Assembly (NCBI GenBank): GCA_937930275.1
Contig: CALGLM010000315.1
Location: forward strand, 1-9,396
Direction: 5' to 3'
Origin: an uncultured Ignavibacteria bacterium
GTDB lineage: Bacteria > Bacteroidota > Ignavibacteria > Ignavibacteriales > Melioribacteraceae
DNA: 9,396 nucleotides
The notes under the pieces were generated by a model. It did not search any database. It was not told the DNA's origin and was given only the letters and a program-made list of their open reading frames with translations. This document shows, one piece after another, positions 1 to 7,389 of this stretch. The first letter of the stretch is position 1, and every line of letters begins with the position of its first letter. Made by a program: the position numbers and the translations under genes.

Positions 1-47
1 GACCACCGAGATCTACACTCTTTCCCTACACGACGCTCTTCCGATCT
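1..47. other. Illumina P5/Read 1 adapter (sequencing artefact)
   Basis: These 47 bases are not genomic. Read on the minus strand they begin AGATCGGAAGAGC and continue as the standard Illumina universal (P5, Read 1) adapter; on the plus strand they end in the familiar CTTCCGATCT. Genomic sequence begins at 48. The aspS reading frame runs straight into the adapter and reaches an artificial stop at 26-28, so the last seven residues of that apparent protein (194-200) are partly or wholly adapter-encoded. The adapter marks the contig end and should be trimmed. Confidence 0.98.
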
Positions 48-628
48 AACTTTCCCTTGTGCAAACGGCTCGGCACTAAAAAATCTCGAGCTCCTTCCGG
101 AGTACTTTTCATTAATACCGGTGTTTCTATTTCCACAAACGAATTTTTATCAAAATACTCGCGCGCAATTTGTGTAACTTTATGTCGCATAAGAATATTA
201 TTTTGCAATTTTGCGCGTCTTAAGTCTAAATATCTATATTTTAATCTTAAATCTTCGTTAACATCAATATCGTCTTTAATTTGAAACGGAGGAGTAATTG
301 CGGTATTAAGTATAACAAGTTTTTCAACCATAACATCAATATTACCGGTAGCAAGCGCAGGATTTTCCGTCCCTTCCGGTCTTCTCCTTACTTTACCTTC
401 AATAGAAACAACAAATTCACTTCTTAACTCTTTACCGGCTTCGTGTGCCTGAAGATTAAAAGTCGGTTCAAATACAATTTGAGTAATACCGTATCTATCG
501 CGTAAATCAATAAATATTACACCGCCTAAGTCTCTTCTGTTATCTACCCATCCGTTAAGTACTACTTCCGTTCCAATATGTTCTTCTCGTAACTGTCCGC
601 ACGTATGGGTTCTTCTTTTGAATTTCAT
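48..628 (-). CDS. aspS: Aspartyl-tRNA synthetase, N-terminal fragment (3' end missing)
   Basis: Class II aminoacyl-tRNA synthetase that charges tRNA-Asp with aspartate in the cytoplasm. Only the first 193 codons plus two bases are genomic, against about 590 residues for a full bacterial AspRS. Residues about 1-105 form the anticodon-binding OB fold, with GWVDNRRDLGGVIFIDLRDR at 26-45. The catalytic core begins with YRYLDLRR (131-138), motif 1 containing EIETP (166-170), then STPEGARDFLVPSR (175-188). The last genomic codon begins TT, fitting the Phe of the usual HKGKF. Leu34 lies in the RRDLGG stretch where AspRSs that also charge tRNA-Asn often have His, which hints weakly at an Asp-only enzyme. 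The start is the ATG at 628-626; no Shine-Dalgarno is evident. It is transcribed divergently from the gene at 891. Confidence 0.97.
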
Positions 629-634
629 TTTACT

Positions 635-833
635 ATATCCGCAAAAATTTAAAATTGACTTGCAAATTACGTAATAATATTTTTTTATTCAATATAATTT
701 TATTAGATTTGTAAAATTATGCACTAAAAAAGTTGTTTTATTCGTATTTTTAGCATTAGCAAATCGGATATGCTATCCGCAATGCTGCAATGTATTGCAG
801 CGCACATTAATAAAAAATATTTTTTGCGGATAT
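635..833. repeat. 13-bp inverted repeat pair between the divergent genes
   Basis: ATATCCGCAAAAA at 635-647 is the exact reverse complement of TTTTTGCGGATAT at 821-833. Each copy reads TTTTTGCGGATAT towards its own downstream gene: aspS on the minus strand, 7 bases before its ATG, and the gene at 891 on the plus strand, 57 bases before its ATG. The core TATCCGCAA also occurs at 774-782. The arrangement suggests a shared promoter or operator element, but no known binding site is recognised. Confidence 0.6.
765..801. promoter_or_regulatory. Two adjacent perfect hairpins/palindromes upstream of the gene at 891
   Basis: The first is CGGATA-TGC-TATCCG (765-779), with 6-bp arms and a 3-base loop. 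The second is GCTGCAAT-GT-ATTGCAGC (784-801), a perfect 8-bp dyad with a 2-base centre, which as RNA would fold with 7 bp and a TGTA loop. Both are GC-richer than their surroundings. They could be a dyad operator for a dimeric regulator or a folded 5' leader. No T-run follows the second hairpin closely enough for a conventional terminator. The right arm of the first hairpin can alternatively pair with 824-832. Confidence 0.5.
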
Positions 834-890
834 TGTATTTATTAATAAATATTACGATAATGAAATGTAAAGAATAAACTATAAGGAAAA

Positions 891-1607
891 ATGTATTTTA
901 AAAAAGATTTGATAAACTATAAGTTCTCGTTTAAATTTAATGACGAAAGAACCATTAAATTTGATATTAAAATAGAGCCTTTAACTATGACTTTATTACG
1001 AGACTCGTTCGAATATCCGGAATGGACAAAGATGGAGCATTTTAGATGTAATCACTGTCCGCTTAACGGTGACGAATATAAATATTGCCCGGTTGCGGTA
1101 AATTTACATTGTGTAATCAATTCTTTTAATAATGTATCTTCATTCGATAAAGTTTTTATTGAAGTAACTTCCGATGATAGAGGTTACTATAAACAAACAG
1201 ACGTACAAAGCGGTGTTAGTAGTTTGATAGGAATATTAATGGTTACCAGCGGTTGCCCCATTATGGGTAAATTAAAACCGATGGTTCGTTTCCATTTGCC
1301 GTTTGCAACTTTGGAAGAAACCGAATACAAAGTTTTTTCAATGTACTTATTGGCTCAGTTTATGCGCAAAACAAACGGAAAAAATCCCGACTGGGAACTG
1401 AAAAAACTTCAAAAATTTTACGATGATATTAAAATTCTTAATCTTAACGTTGCTTCTAAAATTGCAGATTTGGAAGCAAAAGACGCAAGTATTAATGCCG
1501 TTGTTGTGCTTAATAATTTTGCCGATATTGTTACTTTTAATATCGAAGAACAAGACTTATCAAATTTCAACCTATATTTTATCGATTACATTAACGAAGA
1601 CGATTAG
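891..1607 (+). CDS. Conserved cysteine-containing protein of unknown function
   Basis: A soluble 238-residue protein without signal peptide or membrane segment. The N-terminal ~45 residues look like a small beta-rich region. Then come CNHCPLNGDEYKYCPVA (53-69), further His and Cys at H73 and C74, SGCP (120-123) and KPMVRFHLPFA (129-139). Cys53, Cys56 and Cys66 with a nearby His or Cys could bind a metal, but this is inferred from spacing alone. The C-terminal half (about 140-225) is predicted helical. The CP...CPVA...SGCP...RFHLPFA pattern resembles a family of uncharacterised bacterial proteins, which I believe is catalogued as DUF6901; I could not check that label. AAGGA at 883-887 lies 3 bases before the ATG, a tight ribosome site. 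A T-rich gap of 119 bases separates it from the kinase operon. No function is assigned. Confidence 0.85.
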   Translation: MYFKKDLINYKFSFKFNDERTIKFDIKIEPLTMTLLRDSFEYPEWTKMEHFRCNHCPLNGDEYKYCPVAVNLHCVINSFNNVSSFDKVFIEVTSDDRGYYKQTDVQSGVSSLIGILMVTSGCPIMGKLKPMVRFHLPFATLEETEYKVFSMYLLAQFMRKTNGKNPDWELKKLQKFYDDIKILNLNVASKIADLEAKDASINAVVVLNNFADIVTFNIEEQDLSNFNLYFIDYINEDD

Positions 1608-1726
1608 TAATATTCTACGTCTTTATTTTATTTTTACTGTTTAATTATTCTCTTTTTTTTGTTTATTTATTTCGTTATTTTATTTACTTTAATTTGTTAT
1701 TAATCATTGTACGGAAATGTATATAA

Positions 1727-4700
1727 ATGAGTCCCGAGTTAATTCTCACCTTAAATTACGATTTAATTATTACTTCATTAAACGATACTCCTTATTTTAC
1801 TTTAGGGCATTCGTGTATTGACGTTAATATTGTTAATAAAAGCATTTTTGATGTTTTTACTTTTAAAAACGATGACATAAGTTATATAGCAAAGGGAATT
1901 AAAAATAATACTATCACAAATATTAGCGCTTATTGCAACAATAATTTATTTAATATTTCGATAAATAGCATAACCTTAAGGAATGATTTAGTTTTTGTTT
2001 TTACATGTTTTTTATTGAAAGACCCTGACTTTACTTCGGCAGATCAAAAACTTGAATTATTAACCAGAATTATTGATTATACCGACCAAATGGTTTGGAC
2101 AGTCGCTTTGCCTAAGTACAATACCGTATTTTTAAATTCAGCGGTAGAAAAAATTTACGGATATACTATTGAAGATTTTTTTAAATTCGATAACTTATGG
2201 TATAAATGTGTTTATGTCGATGATAGAGATTTTGTTAAAGAAAAGATGAAAGAAGTTATCGAAAAAAAATTTTTAGTTGTTAAACATCGTATTGTTCATA
2301 AAAACGGGGATATTCGTTGGATTAAAAATCATTTGGCTTATTGGTCAGGGGAATGCGGACGCCCCGATTATATCCACGGCATAGCAACCGATATTACAAG
2401 CAGTGTTGAAGACATTAATATTTCGGAAAATCAAACTTCCTTGCTAAACTCGTTATTAGAAAACTTACCTGATATTGTATATGCAAAATCACTAAACGGT
2501 GTTTATTTAAAATGTAATAAAGAATTTGAAATATTTAACAATCTGCCGGCTTCAGATATTATCGGACTAAATGATTTTGAATTGTTTGGCGAAAATAATG
2601 CGCGAAAATTTATTGAACAAGATAGAGAAATTATACAAACCGGTTTACCTTTAACGGTTAAAACTATTTTAACTTCTTATAGCGGAATTCAAAAAACTTT
2701 CTTAACCACCAAATCTCCTTTACGTAACGGCAATAACGAAATAATAGGAATAATTGGTGTTAGCCGAGATATAACAGATACAATTAATGCTCAACAAGCG
2801 TTAAACGAAAGCGAAGCAAAATATCGTTTAGTAGTGAACAGCCTAAAAGAAGTTGTTTTTCAGGCAAACGAATTAGGGGAATGGTTGTTTTTAAACCCTA
2901 TTTGGGAATCTATTTCCGGTTATACTGTAGAAGAAAGTTTATACCGTTCGTTTGAAAATTTTCTTGTTCCGTACGAAATTCAAAAGAATAGAATTTATTT
3001 TAGAGAATTGCTTTCAAAAGATAGAGAGTATTGTAAATTTGAAACAAAACTTAAAACAAAAGGAAATGAAATTAAATGGATTGAAATTTTTGCACAATTG
3101 CAAACTACCGAAACGAATCAACCGATTACTATAAGCGGTACTATAACTGATATTTCCAGCCGTAAAGAAATGGAAGAAAAAATTTATTCCTTAAATTTAT
3201 TGCACTCTTTAATTAACGAAATATCTTCTCTTTTAATTCAATCCAATTTTAATGAAATTTCGCTATCAATAAACAAAGCATTAAATATGCTTGGTGATTA
3301 CGCAAACGTAGATAGAGTATATATTTTTGAGTTTGATTACTTAAATAACACAATGAACAATACGTACGAATGGTGTGCCGAGGGCGTTACACCCGAAATT
3401 GATAACCTTAAAAACTTGCCTAATGATTTAATTCCTCGCTGGTTTGAAAAATTTAATAATAACGAATACGTGTACATTCATGACGTATCGCAAATTGAGG
3501 AAGAATACCTAACCGAAAAGGAAATACTTGAACCGCAGGGAATAATTTCTTTATTAACAATTCCTATTTTCTTTATTGATAAATTAGTCGGTTTTATTGG
3601 TTTTGATTCAGTGAAAAAACAACGCGAATGGGATTTTGAATATATAGCACTATTGCGTTTGGCTGCCGAAATTATTTCCGGCGCATTACATAGAAGAAAT
3701 TTTGAGACAGAACTGATGCGTGCCAAAGAAATTTCGGAAAAAGCAAACACTGCAAAATCCGAATTTATTGCAAACATGAGCCACGAAATAAGAAGCCCAA
3801 TGAATGCAATTTTAGGTTTTAGCGAAATTTTATTAAATATGGTTAAAACACCGCAAGAAAAGAATTTTCTTAACTCCATTTTAATTAGCGGAAAAACACT
3901 TTTGGCATTAATTAACGACATATTAGATTTATCAAAAATTGAATCGGGTAGAATAGAATTATTTAAGGAGCCAATTAATTTAACAAGCCTTATAAAAGAG
4001 ATTGAACAAATTTTTTCGTACCAAGCTAATAATAAAAAAATTGAGATTAAAACGGTCATTAATTTTAACAACAGCTACAATTTTATTATTGACGAAATTA
4101 GACTAAGACAGGTTTTATTTAACTTGGTGGGGAATGCTGTTAAGTTTACCGAAGAAGGCAGTGTAATAATTGAAACCTCTTTTTTAATAAATAACGATAG
4201 TCCGAATTTTGGAACTCTAATTATTAAAGTAAAAGATTCGGGCATAGGTATATCTAAAGAACATTTCAACTTAATTTTTGAATCGTTTAGACAGGCAACA
4301 AACGGAGAAACAAAAAAATACGGCGGAACCGGTTTAGGTTTAGCTATTAGCAAACGTTTAGTAAATTTAATGGGGGGCGAAATTACCGTTGAAAGCGAAA
4401 TTAATAAAGGAAGCACCTTTATTGTTACAATTATGAATATTGAGTTATCCGAAAACACTTCAAAAAACAAAACACAAACCAACCAAAACAATATCCAAAC
4501 CAAATTTTTAAAGTCTGATATTTTAATTATTGATGATATAGATTCCAACAGAGAGATAGCTAAAATAATTTTAACGGAATTGGGGTTAAATGTTTTACAG
4601 GCTAATTCATTTAACAACGCCAAGCCCATTTTAGACGAAATTATTCCCTCAGTTATATTAATGGATATAAGAATGCCTGATATTAACGGAATTGAGGCAG

Positions 4701-5191
4701 CGAAAAAAATTAGATTAATGCCAAATACAAACAAAACTAAAATTATTGCGTTTACGGCCTCCTCAAAATCGGATAAAGAAATTTATGGGGAATTTAAATT
4801 TGACGGAATTATTAGAAAACCGATAATGCGAGACAAATTAATTGAAACATTAAAAGATTTTATTCCCTTTGAAACTGACAATAACAACAAAAACGATAAT
4901 AACAACATAACAATAAAAAATAACAAATTTATATTGGACAATAAACTAATAGACGATTTAGAGAACCTAATTATTCCTCAAATAAAGATGCTTAAGGAAA
5001 CCGTTGTAATGGATGATTTGGACTTATTAATTAATAATTTTAAAAACTTGTGGAATAATTCCGATAACTTAATTTTTTATAATGAAATAAAAGAATTACA
5101 AGTTGCTAAAACGAATTATGATTTTGAACAAATAGGAAATATACTTAATTTAATACATGAAATATACATAAAAGCGAAAAACGACAAGTAA
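1727..5191 (+). CDS. Soluble hybrid sensor histidine kinase (PAS x3, GAF, HisKA, HATPase, REC)
   Basis: A 1154-residue cytoplasmic sensor with no membrane segment. Residues 1-105 look like a degenerate PAS fold. Three PAS/PAC units follow at about 108-230, 238-355 and 362-482, ending in ATDITSS, SRDIT and GTITDIS. A GAF domain lies at about 500-655, then a short coiled coil. The HisKA H-box is SHEIRSP, with phospho-acceptor His686. The ATPase domain has N-box Asn799/Asn803, G1 DSGIGIS (837-843), F-box around 850-856 and G2 GGTGLGL (866-872). The receiver domain (about 930-1047) has Asp936, Asp937, phospho-acceptor Asp980, Thr1010 and Lys1031. An Asn-rich linker (1051-1066) leads to a helical tail without an HPt histidine. 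The expected order is autophosphorylation of His686, then transfer to Asp980. The ligands are unknown. The ATG at 1727 has only a weak purine stretch upstream; an ATG at 1717 is out of frame. Confidence 0.95.
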   Translation: MSPELILTLNYDLIITSLNDTPYFTLGHSCIDVNIVNKSIFDVFTFKNDDISYIAKGIKNNTITNISAYCNNNLFNISINSITLRNDLVFVFTCFLLKDPDFTSADQKLELLTRIIDYTDQMVWTVALPKYNTVFLNSAVEKIYGYTIEDFFKFDNLWYKCVYVDDRDFVKEKMKEVIEKKFLVVKHRIVHKNGDIRWIKNHLAYWSGECGRPDYIHGIATDITSSVEDINISENQTSLLNSLLENLPDIVYAKSLNGVYLKCNKEFEIFNNLPASDIIGLNDFELFGENNARKFIEQDREIIQTGLPLTVKTILTSYSGIQKTFLTTKSPLRNGNNEIIGIIGVSRDITDTINAQQALNESEAKYRLVVNSLKEVVFQANELGEWLFLNPIWESISGYTVEESLYRSFENFLVPYEIQKNRIYFRELLSKDREYCKFETKLKTKGNEIKWIEIFAQLQTTETNQPITISGTITDISSRKEMEEKIYSLNLLHSLINEISSLLIQSNFNEISLSINKALNMLGDYANVDRVYIFEFDYLNNTMNNTYEWCAEGVTPEIDNLKNLPNDLIPRWFEKFNNNEYVYIHDVSQIEEEYLTEKEILEPQGIISLLTIPIFFIDKLVGFIGFDSVKKQREWDFEYIALLRLAAEIISGALHRRNFETELMRAKEISEKANTAKSEFIANMSHEIRSPMNAILGFSEILLNMVKTPQEKNFLNSILISGKTLLALINDILDLSKIESGRIELFKEPINLTSLIKEIEQIFSYQANNKKIEIKTVINFNNSYNFIIDEIRLRQVLFNLVGNAVKFTEEGSVIIETSFLINNDSPNFGTLIIKVKDSGIGISKEHFNLIFESFRQATNGETKKYGGTGLGLAISKRLVNLMGGEITVESEINKGSTFIVTIMNIELSENTSKNKTQTNQNNIQTKFLKSDILIIDDIDSNREIAKIILTELGLNVLQANSFNNAKPILDEIIPSVILMDIRMPDINGIEAAKKIRLMPNTNKTKIIAFTASSKSDKEIYGEFKFDGIIRKPIMRDKLIETLKDFIPFETDNNNKNDNNNITIKNNKFILDNKLIDDLENLIIPQIKMLKETVVMDDLDLLINNFKNLWNNSDNLIFYNEIKELQVAKTNYDFEQIGNILNLIHEIYIKAKNDK

Positions 5192-5195
5192 AGGA
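5191..5195 (+). promoter_or_regulatory. Ribosome binding site overlapping the upstream stop codon
   Basis: AAGGA starts at the last base of the hybrid kinase's TAA (5189-5191) and lies 6 bases before the ATG at 5202. It fixes the start of the second kinase and supports translation from one transcript with the first. Confidence 0.65.
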
Positions 5196-5201
5196 ATAAC
5201 T

Positions 5202-6410
5202 ATGAATGACAACATTTATAAAAAAGGTAAAGTATTAATTGTTGATGATAATCCTAAAAATCTTCAGTATGCGGCAAAAATATTAACAGATGCGGGATAT
5301 GATATAAGTGTAGCCCAAAGCGGAATAAATGCATTAAATTTTATTAATAGAACATCCCCTTTACCGGAACTTATTTTATTAGATATTATGATGCCTGAGA
5401 TGTCCGGCTATGAAGTTTGCGAAAAATTAAAGTCATCTTCTTATACTAAAGATATTCCAATTATCTTTTTAACTGCTAAAACCGAAATTGACGATATTGT
5501 AAAAGGCTTTGATTTGGGCGGTGTTGATTATGTTACAAAACCGTTCCAACCAAAAGAAATTTTAGCAAGAATTAAAACCCATATCGAGCTAATTAGAACT
5601 AAAAAAGAATTGGAAGATAAAAATAAACTTTTAGATATATATAACAAAAGTTTAATTGAGCAAATAAAAGAAAGAACTAATGAACTTATTGCCGCACATA
5701 ACAATGTTGAAAGATATAAACAGTTAAAATCTAATTTTCTTGCACAAATATCTCACGAAATAAGAACTCCCGTAAACGTAATTATTAATTACCTTACATT
5801 ACTTAAGCTGGAATCGGAAGATAACGAAAGTGCTAAAGTGGATAATGAACTTTACTCCTCAATTCATTCTGCCTCCAGCCGACTTATAAGAACTATTGAA
5901 AGCATTGTTACCATGTCCGAACTTCAACAAAACATTTACCAGATTGATAAAACTCCGACATTTGTAATAAGTGAAATACTTTATCCTATTATTGATAAAT
6001 TTGAACGCCCTCTTAAAGCTAAAAATTTACAATTGTTTACCAATATTAACGCTTTTAACCAACTTGCCTTAGTTGATAAAGATTCCGTTTTTATGGTTTT
6101 GGATAATGTTTTGGATAATGCAATTAAATATACGCCTAAAGGAAGTATTACAATTACCGCATTAAACAACGTTGAAGATAAATTAAATTTAACTTTTGAA
6201 GATTCCGGTATTGGTATTTCGGAAGAATATTTAGAGACTATTTACAAACCATTTTCACAAGAAGACGAAGGTTATACACGAAAATTTGAAGGGAACGGTT
6301 TAGGTTTAACTATTGCAAAACGAATGTGCGAATTAAATAACATCGATTTTAATATTCAATCCGTTAAAGGAAAAGGAACGACTGTTACCCTTGTGTTTAA
6401 TGTTGAATAA
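5202..6410 (+). CDS. Response regulator-histidine kinase fusion (REC-HisKA-HATPase)
   Basis: A 402-residue cytoplasmic kinase with an N-terminal receiver domain as its only input. REC (about 9-128) has Asp15 and Asp16, phospho-acceptor Asp61 in LLDIMMP, Thr91 and Lys113 in TKPF. A coiled coil (about 130-178) links it to the HisKA domain, whose H-box is SHEIRTP with His185, Glu186 and Thr189; the E-x-x-T arrangement is that of kinases that can also act as phosphatases. The ATPase domain shows Asn302 and Asn306 (N-box), DSGIGIS (334-340) and the G2 variant GNGLGL (364-369), where GTGLGL is usual. It starts 10 bases after the hybrid kinase stops, so the two form an operon. It is probably controlled by phosphotransfer from the upstream kinase to Asp61, directly or through an HPt protein encoded elsewhere. 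The substrate of His185 is not in this window. Confidence 0.94.
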   Translation: MNDNIYKKGKVLIVDDNPKNLQYAAKILTDAGYDISVAQSGINALNFINRTSPLPELILLDIMMPEMSGYEVCEKLKSSSYTKDIPIIFLTAKTEIDDIVKGFDLGGVDYVTKPFQPKEILARIKTHIELIRTKKELEDKNKLLDIYNKSLIEQIKERTNELIAAHNNVERYKQLKSNFLAQISHEIRTPVNVIINYLTLLKLESEDNESAKVDNELYSSIHSASSRLIRTIESIVTMSELQQNIYQIDKTPTFVISEILYPIIDKFERPLKAKNLQLFTNINAFNQLALVDKDSVFMVLDNVLDNAIKYTPKGSITITALNNVEDKLNLTFEDSGIGISEEYLETIYKPFSQEDEGYTRKFEGNGLGLTIAKRMCELNNIDFNIQSVKGKGTTVTLVFNVE

Positions 6411-6657
6411 ATAGTTACCAAAAATACTTAACAGTTAACAGGAGCTGTATAAAAAGAGAGTTTTAATGCATTGCTCTTACAATTAACTTCATTCAATCTT
6501 AGGAAAACCATCTTTTTGATTTTCGTAAATTTACTTACTTTAAATTTATGGAAAAGAACTATATTTTAATTATTTTTTTATTTTTATTTTTATTATAGTA
6601 TATTTTTAATACAAAAAATTAGGAATATGCGTATAAGTTTTACAAATTGGAGTAAAA
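6411..6657. other. AT-rich intergenic region between the kinase operon and the HEPN/MNT pair
   Basis: There is no convincing gene on the plus strand and no clear terminator after the kinase operon. The left part (about 6428-6511) is less AT-rich and carries a 27-codon minus-strand open frame; the right part is nearly pure A/T. A TTTTTG at about 6512-6518 followed, 17 bases on, by TACTTTAA is loosely like the TTTG/TAnnTTTG promoters of Bacteroidota and could drive the HEPN/MNT pair, but the match is imperfect and unproven. Confidence 0.4.
6649..6652 (+). promoter_or_regulatory. Ribosome binding site that selects a GTG start
   Basis: GGAG lies 5 bases before GTG 6658-6660. No ATG exists in this frame until well inside the conserved HEPN domain, so the GTG start rests on this site and on the family's usual length. 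Confidence 0.6.
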
Positions 6658-7083
6658 GTGAAATCGGATATACGTTGGGTACAAAGATTTAACAATTTTG
6701 TTAAAGCTTTTTATGAATTAAAAAATGCCATAGATGAAAGCAAGAACAGAGAATTATCAAAACTTGAACGACAAGGAGTAATTCAGTGTTTTGAATATAC
6801 TCACGAATTAGCTTGGAATGTACTTAAAGATTTTCTTACCGAGCAAGGTGTATTAAATTTAATCGGCTCAAAAGATAGTACACGTGCTGCATTTAAATCC
6901 GGCTTAGTATTAGACGGTGAAACTTGGATGAACATGATTAGAGCACGAAATTTAACATCACATACTTATGACGAATATTATGCCCTTGAGGTATATAATC
7001 AAATAAGAAATGATTTTTATCCCGCTTTTCTTCAATTTGCCGACAAATTTTCTGAGTTAAAATTAAAATCGGAAAGCAAGTAA
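6658..7083 (+). CDS. HEPN-domain toxin-like protein, HI0074 / nucleotidyltransferase substrate-binding family
   Basis: A 141-residue all-helical protein of the HI0074 type, a HEPN-fold family. Visible landmarks are QGVIQCFEYTHELAWNVLKD (39-58), the SRDST-like SKDSTRAAF (71-79) and RNLTSHTYDE (97-106). Arg97, His102 and Tyr104 make the full RX4HXY motif, which in HEPN toxins such as HepT is the RNase active site; in that system the Tyr is AMPylated by the MNT partner to neutralise the toxin. Applying that mechanism here is an inference, as the better-studied HepT belongs to a sister family. An older reading is that this protein is the substrate-binding subunit of a minimal nucleotidyltransferase. 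It starts with GTG and its TAA abuts the next gene's ATG with no gap, so the pair is translationally coupled. Confidence 0.88.
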   Translation: MKSDIRWVQRFNNFVKAFYELKNAIDESKNRELSKLERQGVIQCFEYTHELAWNVLKDFLTEQGVLNLIGSKDSTRAAFKSGLVLDGETWMNMIRARNLTSHTYDEYYALEVYNQIRNDFYPAFLQFADKFSELKLKSESK

Positions 7084-7389
7084 ATGTTTGGATTAAGCGA
7101 AAAAACGATTACATACATACATGCTATTTTAAAAAAGTACCCTTCAATAACAAAAGCTGTAATTTACGGTTCACGCGCCATGGGGAATTATAAAGCCGGT
7201 TCCGACATTGATTTAACACTATTTGGCGTTAATTTAACTTTATCTGAACTGTTAAATATTTATGATGAGCTTGATGATTCGTTTTTGCCCTATACTTTCG
7301 ATATTTCAATTTTTGATGACCTAAAAGAACCCGACTTAAAAGAACATATAACACAAGTAGGTAAAATATTTTATTCTAACGAAGTATAA
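7084..7389 (+). CDS. Minimal nucleotidyltransferase (MNT), HI0073 type, probable antitoxin
   Basis: A 101-residue member of the DNA polymerase beta-like nucleotidyltransferase superfamily. The signature GSRAMGNYKAGSDIDL spans 29-44: Gly29-Ser30 bind the nucleotide phosphates, and Asp41 and Asp43 bind metal. The third carboxylate is Asp73 in TFDISIF. All catalytic residues are present and the length is normal for MNT proteins, so it is probably active. Its partner is the HEPN protein immediately upstream. In characterised HEPN/MNT modules the enzyme transfers AMP from ATP to the toxin's active-site Tyr; whether it does so here is not shown by sequence. The ATG directly follows the TAA of the upstream gene. 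Its own stop codon lies inside the left arm of a strong hairpin. Confidence 0.9.
   Translation: MFGLSEKTITYIHAILKKYPSITKAVIYGSRAMGNYKAGSDIDLTLFGVNLTLSELLNIYDELDDSFLPYTFDISIFDDLKEPDLKEHITQVGKIFYSNEV

Noticed and set aside
48..284. Plus-strand open frame opposite aspS
   Set aside because: It lies inside unmistakable AspRS coding sequence on the other strand and its product shows no family features.
1651..1660. T-run after the gene at 891 as an intrinsic terminator
   Set aside because: No stem of useful length precedes it; the whole gap 1608-1726 is simply T-rich.
1717..1719. Alternative ATG for the hybrid kinase
   Set aside because: It is out of frame with the kinase; the ATG at 1727 gives the full-length product.
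3478..4734. Two long minus-strand open frames (about 197 and 219 codons) opposite the hybrid kinase
   Set aside because: They overlap well-supported HisKA, HATPase and REC coding sequence, and their products are low-complexity hydrophobic stretches typical of antisense reading of AT-rich genes.
6454..6477. Possible terminator hairpin AAGAG...CTCTT after the kinase operon, with an inner AATGCATT palindrome
   Set aside because: The arms are only 5 bp with a 14-base loop and no T-run follows.
6548..6598. A 16-codon hydrophobic leader-like frame (MEKNYILII...) before the HEPN gene
   Set aside because: It consists mostly of A/T runs, where such frames arise by chance, and has no ribosome site.
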